The notes under the pieces were generated by a model, which was not told the origin of the DNA, searched no databases, and worked only from the letters and a program-made list of their open reading frames with translations. 64,000 nucleotides of DNA from Lewinella sp038528965. GTDB taxonomy: Bacteria > Bacteroidota > Bacteroidia > Chitinophagales > Saprospiraceae. Where the stretch lies: NCBI GenBank assembly GCA_038528965.1, contig JBCBEC010000026.1:29883-93882 (forward strand), written 5' to 3'. Numbering within the stretch: position 1 is the first letter of the stretch; every line of letters starts with the position of its first letter. A program made the position numbers and the translations under genes. This document shows positions 60,541 to 64,000 of this stretch, in pieces.

Positions 60541-63522
60541 ATGAAGAACCTCTCTGTACTCGCTCTTTTGTTATTTTCTATTGGCCTACAGGCGCAAGAA
60601 ATCTGTAACAATGGTATTGATGATGACGGTGATCAGTTGATTGATCTGCAAGATGAGGAATGCGATTGTACCGCATCACAGCTTAGTATGATTGAAGCAG
60701 ATTTCGAGGCCTTCAACTGCTGTCCTACTACCATTACACATCCAGTCAATGGTATTGATGGCTATTTTTGTTTAAATACGGGAGTCGAATGGGAAATCGG
60801 GAACGACGCTACAACCGATTATTACAATACCTGTGGGTTTCTAGGGGATGAATCCGTAGCACCTCTCGTTCCTCAGCCTATACCTTCTGGTAACGGAGCT
60901 ATCGGTATGTTTAGCGAAACTGATGGGAGTTTTAGCGAGGGGATTTCTAAATGTCTCGATTGTAAATTAGTACCTGGTGAATCTTATGACGTAACCTTTT
61001 TTGCCGGTTTTAATAGCTTTCCTGGTATCAAGTTTAACCCCGACTGCTGCGCATCTACTTCACCCGTAGAGTTTGCACTGCTGGGACGTTTGGATTGCGA
61101 GAACCAGCCTGCGCCTTCCTACCTTCCCTTACGACCCACTACGGGCTGGGTGGAGTTGGCTACTTTCACGGCCGTGGGTGAACCTGGAGAATGGGTAGAA
61201 GTGAGCGGCTCTTTTGTGGCCCAAGATGAGTACATGGCATTGGCTTTCTTTAAGAGCTTAGCTTTCATCGACCAGGCACCCGCTACGCAATACAGTGAGT
61301 ACCATTATATGGATGCATTGCAAATCACTGGCCGCGTTGCAGGTGAAGGCTGTGGTATTATACAATCACCACCCACTTTCGCTGATCTTAGCGGTGATTG
61401 TGTCAATGGTTATATACTAGAGGGTAGTGCTGCTGGGGCAGTCCAATTTCAGTGGTATATAGATAGTGTGGCTTTAGTTGGTGCTACTGACTCGCAGCTC
61501 ATTGGCCCAACGCAAAATGGGACTTACCAGGTGATGGCCACTTTTCCGGATGGCACTTGTTCCGTTTCTGAGCCCATTGAGGTTGATCTGGCAGCTTCCG
61601 CAATTAGTATTGTGGATACCCTTACCTTCCCTTCCTGTCCAGGAGATTCAGTTGGTTCTATTGAATTGAGTGTGACGGGGTCAAATTCTCCCTTTTCAAT
61701 TGTTTGGGATAATGGCGGTATGGGCCCTGTTATTTCGGATTTGCCATTAGGGAATTACACGGCAACTATTACGGATGCTATCGGTTGTGAACGGGTTTCC
61801 GTGATTGAGTTGCCAGAAGCTTTTGCCCCGGTAATCTTCAGCGAGACCAATGATCCCGAGTGCCCTGGTGAACTTGGTCGGATATTGGGTAGCATATTTG
61901 CTGGCGCACCTCCCTTTACCTATAGTTGGAACAACGGAGCTACCGGAAATATTATAAACGTTCCGGCCGGAACCTATAGCTACACGGTAACGGACGGGAA
62001 CGGTTGTACGTCGAGCGAAGAGGTGGATATCTTCGAACCTCCTACAATCGAAATTTCCGTTGTGAGCTTGGTTACCCCTGATGTAGGTGCTGCTAACGGT
62101 AGCGTGTCAGTGAGTGCTGCTGGTGGCACGGGGCCTTTTATTTACAGTTGGTCCAATGGTACAAACGGGCCACTTTTGCTAAATGTGGGTGCCGGAACTT
62201 ATCAAGTCACGGCAACGGACGCTAATGACTGTACAAGCATCCTCAGTTTCACCCTGACAGAATCTGATATCCTTAGTGCCAGTACTAACCTTACCCAGAA
62301 TATCTGCTTTGGCGACTGTATCGCCACGGTTGAACTACTTATTGCTGGGGGAGAAGCACCTTTCGATGTATTGTGGTCCAATGGTCAAACGGGTCTCACA
62401 GCCAGTGAGCTCTGCGATGGCAACTACAGCGTCATGATCACTGATGCTGCCGGTCAAGAGCTAATACTCAGCAACCTTGTAATCAGTTCCCTCCCTGACC
62501 TGATACTGGAGGCTGCTATTGAAAATATTAGCTGCGCAGGAGCAAATGATGGTCAAATAGAGGTGCTACCGCAAGGAGGTGTTGCTCCCTATTATTTCAG
62601 TTGGGGTACAGGTGATAACACAGCCATTGTACAACAGCTCGCTCCCCAAGCTTATGGTGTGACGGTACAAGATGCTGTTGGTTGTGTCATTGAAGAGAGC
62701 TATGTCGTGGAGGATTACCAGCCATTAGATATAGACTTCACCACTACCTACGCCGATTGTGGCTTTGACGAATTTGTTCTGAATCTGGTCCCCCCTTTTG
62801 ATGCAACGCTAGGCTATTTGCTGAACGGAGAGCCAGTTGATTTAGCTCTCACAGGTACATTAGAGGGACTTCCTCCGGGTAATTACACGCTCAGCTATCG
62901 CGAAGCAAGTGGTTGTGAAGTTGTTGTCGGTGAATTTGATCTGCTAAACGAACCACCATATGAGTTATTCGTAAATCAATCCACCCAAAACCTAGCTTTC
63001 GGCGAAACAGTTGAATTGGAGCTCCAAGTGATACCGGAAGAGCAATTTCTTCTCGATAATGAGATTGTCTGGACGCTCAATAACCCCTTTGAGTGTATTA
63101 CCGTTTTTAATGACGAGTGTATTGGCCTGCTGGTAGGCACTACATTTTCGGAAGTTGTGGAAGTAAGTTTCACGGATCAACTGGGCTGTGAACAGCGTAT
63201 TTTTATTCCGCTTGAAGTAGAAGCACCAGAGAATTACGTCTATATCCCCAATGTCTTCAGCCCTAATCGCGATGGGGTCAATGATGTCTTCACCATATTC
63301 ACTACCAGCTTTGTACAAGAAGTAGCAGAAGTTCAGGTTTTTGATCGTTGGGGTGGACAGGTATATCTGGAGACGAATTTACCATCAGGCACAGTTCCGC
63401 TGTGGGACGGATTCGCTGGCGGAAAGAAATCCGGTCAGGGCGTTTATGCCTATTTTGTTACCCTAATTTTGGCTTCGGGTGAAGAAGTTGTGCTCTCCGG
63501 AGATCTTACGCTGCTGCGCTAA
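60541..63522 (+). CDS. T9SS type B protein with SprB-like repeats
   Basis: A 993-residue secreted protein. ATG at 60541 begins the signal peptide ending IGLQAQ; a GTG/TTG-type extension upstream is rejected. It starts with EICNNGIDDDGDQLIDLQDE, a Cys/Asp-rich calcium-binding-like motif, then a jelly-roll-like domain (about 45-280) and at least five SprB-type repeats (units ending TITDAIGC, VTDGNGC, TATDANDC). The last 90 residues are a gliding-motility-associated type B sorting domain (IPNVFSPNRDGVND, VFDRWGG, GVYAYFVTL). Probably cell-surface and adhesive; related to the protein at 910-6483 only in the C-terminal third. Confidence 0.92.
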   Translation: MKNLSVLALLLFSIGLQAQEICNNGIDDDGDQLIDLQDEECDCTASQLSMIEADFEAFNCCPTTITHPVNGIDGYFCLNTGVEWEIGNDATTDYYNTCGFLGDESVAPLVPQPIPSGNGAIGMFSETDGSFSEGISKCLDCKLVPGESYDVTFFAGFNSFPGIKFNPDCCASTSPVEFALLGRLDCENQPAPSYLPLRPTTGWVELATFTAVGEPGEWVEVSGSFVAQDEYMALAFFKSLAFIDQAPATQYSEYHYMDALQITGRVAGEGCGIIQSPPTFADLSGDCVNGYILEGSAAGAVQFQWYIDSVALVGATDSQLIGPTQNGTYQVMATFPDGTCSVSEPIEVDLAASAISIVDTLTFPSCPGDSVGSIELSVTGSNSPFSIVWDNGGMGPVISDLPLGNYTATITDAIGCERVSVIELPEAFAPVIFSETNDPECPGELGRILGSIFAGAPPFTYSWNNGATGNIINVPAGTYSYTVTDGNGCTSSEEVDIFEPPTIEISVVSLVTPDVGAANGSVSVSAAGGTGPFIYSWSNGTNGPLLLNVGAGTYQVTATDANDCTSILSFTLTESDILSASTNLTQNICFGDCIATVELLIAGGEAPFDVLWSNGQTGLTASELCDGNYSVMITDAAGQELILSNLVISSLPDLILEAAIENISCAGANDGQIEVLPQGGVAPYYFSWGTGDNTAIVQQLAPQAYGVTVQDAVGCVIEESYVVEDYQPLDIDFTTTYADCGFDEFVLNLVPPFDATLGYLLNGEPVDLALTGTLEGLPPGNYTLSYREASGCEVVVGEFDLLNEPPYELFVNQSTQNLAFGETVELELQVIPEEQFLLDNEIVWTLNNPFECITVFNDECIGLLVGTTFSEVVEVSFTDQLGCEQRIFIPLEVEAPENYVYIPNVFSPNRDGVNDVFTIFTTSFVQEVAEVQVFDRWGGQVYLETNLPSGTVPLWDGFAGGKKSGQGVYAYFVTLILASGEEVVLSGDLTLLR

Positions 63523-63571
63523 GTGGTTCCGCAGGGTAAATGAATCAGTAAGCCCGCGGAACCAGATACAC

Positions 63572-63898
63572 TTAGTGTTGGTGATCATGCTCGCTATGAT
63601 CATGCTCATCGTGCGAATGCCCTTCGTGATCATGTCCACTATGGTCATGTCCCTGATGAGCATCTTCATTAGGGGCAGTACTTTGACTATTTTCGTTGGC
63701 TTCGTAGTCCATGCCGCAGGCGGGGCATTGCCCCATTTCTTCACTACCGCTACCATCACAGTGCATCGGGCAAATATAGGCAGAGGTATACTCCTTACCT
63801 TGCTCGTTGGCGGCTTGAGCATGGTTTCCACATGAGGTGTATACCAGGGCTAGGCCGGCCAAAACAAAGGTTATTAACACAAATTTTACCAGTTTCAT
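63572..63898 (-). CDS. Heavy-metal-binding lipoprotein with His-rich tail
   Basis: A 108-residue predicted lipoprotein (lipobox YTSC, Cys23). A heavy-metal binding domain (HMBD) is seen in YICPMHCDGSGS and CPACGMDYE, with cysteines and histidine spaced as in domains on copper/silver efflux proteins. The C-terminal third is a run of HDHSGHDHEGHSHDEHDHS-like residues, an obvious metal-binding tail. It likely binds copper, zinc or nickel in the periplasm. ATG at 63898 begins the signal peptide; the upstream start is rejected. No efflux pump is visible before the window ends. Confidence 0.88.
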   Translation of the reverse strand: MKLVKFVLITFVLAGLALVYTSCGNHAQAANEQGKEYTSAYICPMHCDGSGSEEMGQCPACGMDYEANENSQSTAPNEDAHQGHDHSGHDHEGHSHDEHDHSEHDHQH

Positions 63899-64000
63899 AT
63901 GCTTGGTTTTATAAAAGTACAATTAGGCCATCCCTGTAAATTACAATAGCTTAATATCCAGGGAGTTGCTTAACTTGTAGATGACATAAAAGCCCCGAAA

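Noticed and set aside
63479..63835. 118-codon plus-strand frame opposite the His-rich lipoprotein
   Set aside because: It is the shadow of the His codons on the other strand; its Met/Ile richness follows from that.
1..64000. tRNA, rRNA, riboswitch, integrase, transposase or phage genes
   Set aside because: None could be recognised by reading both strands; a covariance search was not possible, so small RNAs cannot be excluded.

Overview
The window comes from a Bacteroidota chromosome, most likely class Saprospiria (Lewinella-like); the taxon is inferred. The evidence is eight proteins with Por/type IX secretion (T9SS) C-terminal sorting domains (two type B gliding-associated, six type A), SprB-like repeats, many lipoproteins with Ser/Ala-Cys lipoboxes, LytTR signalling, an ECF sigma factor next to a transmembrane/beta-barrel protein, and promoters of the TAnnTTTG type with very short leaders. 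There are about 50 protein genes. I saw no tRNA, rRNA, CRISPR array, transposase or phage gene.

Layout. 1-6.5 kb: the end of a short-chain dehydrogenase, then a 1857-residue secreted adhesin-like protein with 23 tandem Cys-containing repeats of about 51 residues. 6.9-13 kb (all minus): zinc alcohol dehydrogenase, NTF2-like lipoprotein, GNAT acetyltransferase, lipA with a secreted neighbour, and a three-gene unit of coiled-coil protein, Roadblock/longin-like protein and Ras-like GTPase. 13-18 kb: polysaccharide deacetylase, hotdog thioesterase, upp, a DJ-1/PfpI lipoprotein and an unknown helical protein. 18-28 kb: dockerin/cohesin-like T9SS protein, histidine kinase, a minus-strand operon of serine-hydrolase-like protein plus two YceI-domain proteins, two coupled membrane proteins, ruvX, def, a Pro-rich protein and tdk. 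28.5-37.5 kb: two tandem GH16-like/beta-propeller T9SS proteins, an SGNH hydrolase and a carbamoyltransferase-DUF5989-SxtJ unit; the GH16 genes look AT-richer by eye (not computed). 38-45 kb: two globins on either side of a T9SS kelch protein and a minus-strand signalling operon (TPR histidine kinase, REC-LytS kinase, LytTR regulator). 45-54.7 kb: membrane proteins, a 1067-residue BNR/VPS10-like protein, an NTF2-like lipoprotein, an overlapping DUF1990/YndJ pair and a T9SS protein. 54.9-64 kb: an amino-acid permease, a five-gene minus-strand unit (two lipoproteins, ECF sigma factor, TM plus beta-barrel protein, Tat/T9SS intradiol dioxygenase), a type B T9SS SprB-repeat protein and a His-rich heavy-metal-binding lipoprotein.

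How the genes fit together. Core functions (lipA, upp, ruvX, def, tdk) are scattered among surface and secretion genes. The common theme is cell-surface biology: T9SS cargo, probable glycan hydrolysis and modification (GH16, deacetylase, carbamoyltransferase/SGNH), and signalling that could control them. The most interesting candidate systems are the GTPase/Roadblock/coiled-coil unit (11282-12919), the carbamoyltransferase unit containing a 49-residue protein (35120-37521), the globin-flanked phosphorelay (38001-44627) and the sigma-factor unit ending in a dioxygenase predicted to use Tat followed by T9SS (56372-60263). None of these functions is proven from sequence alone.
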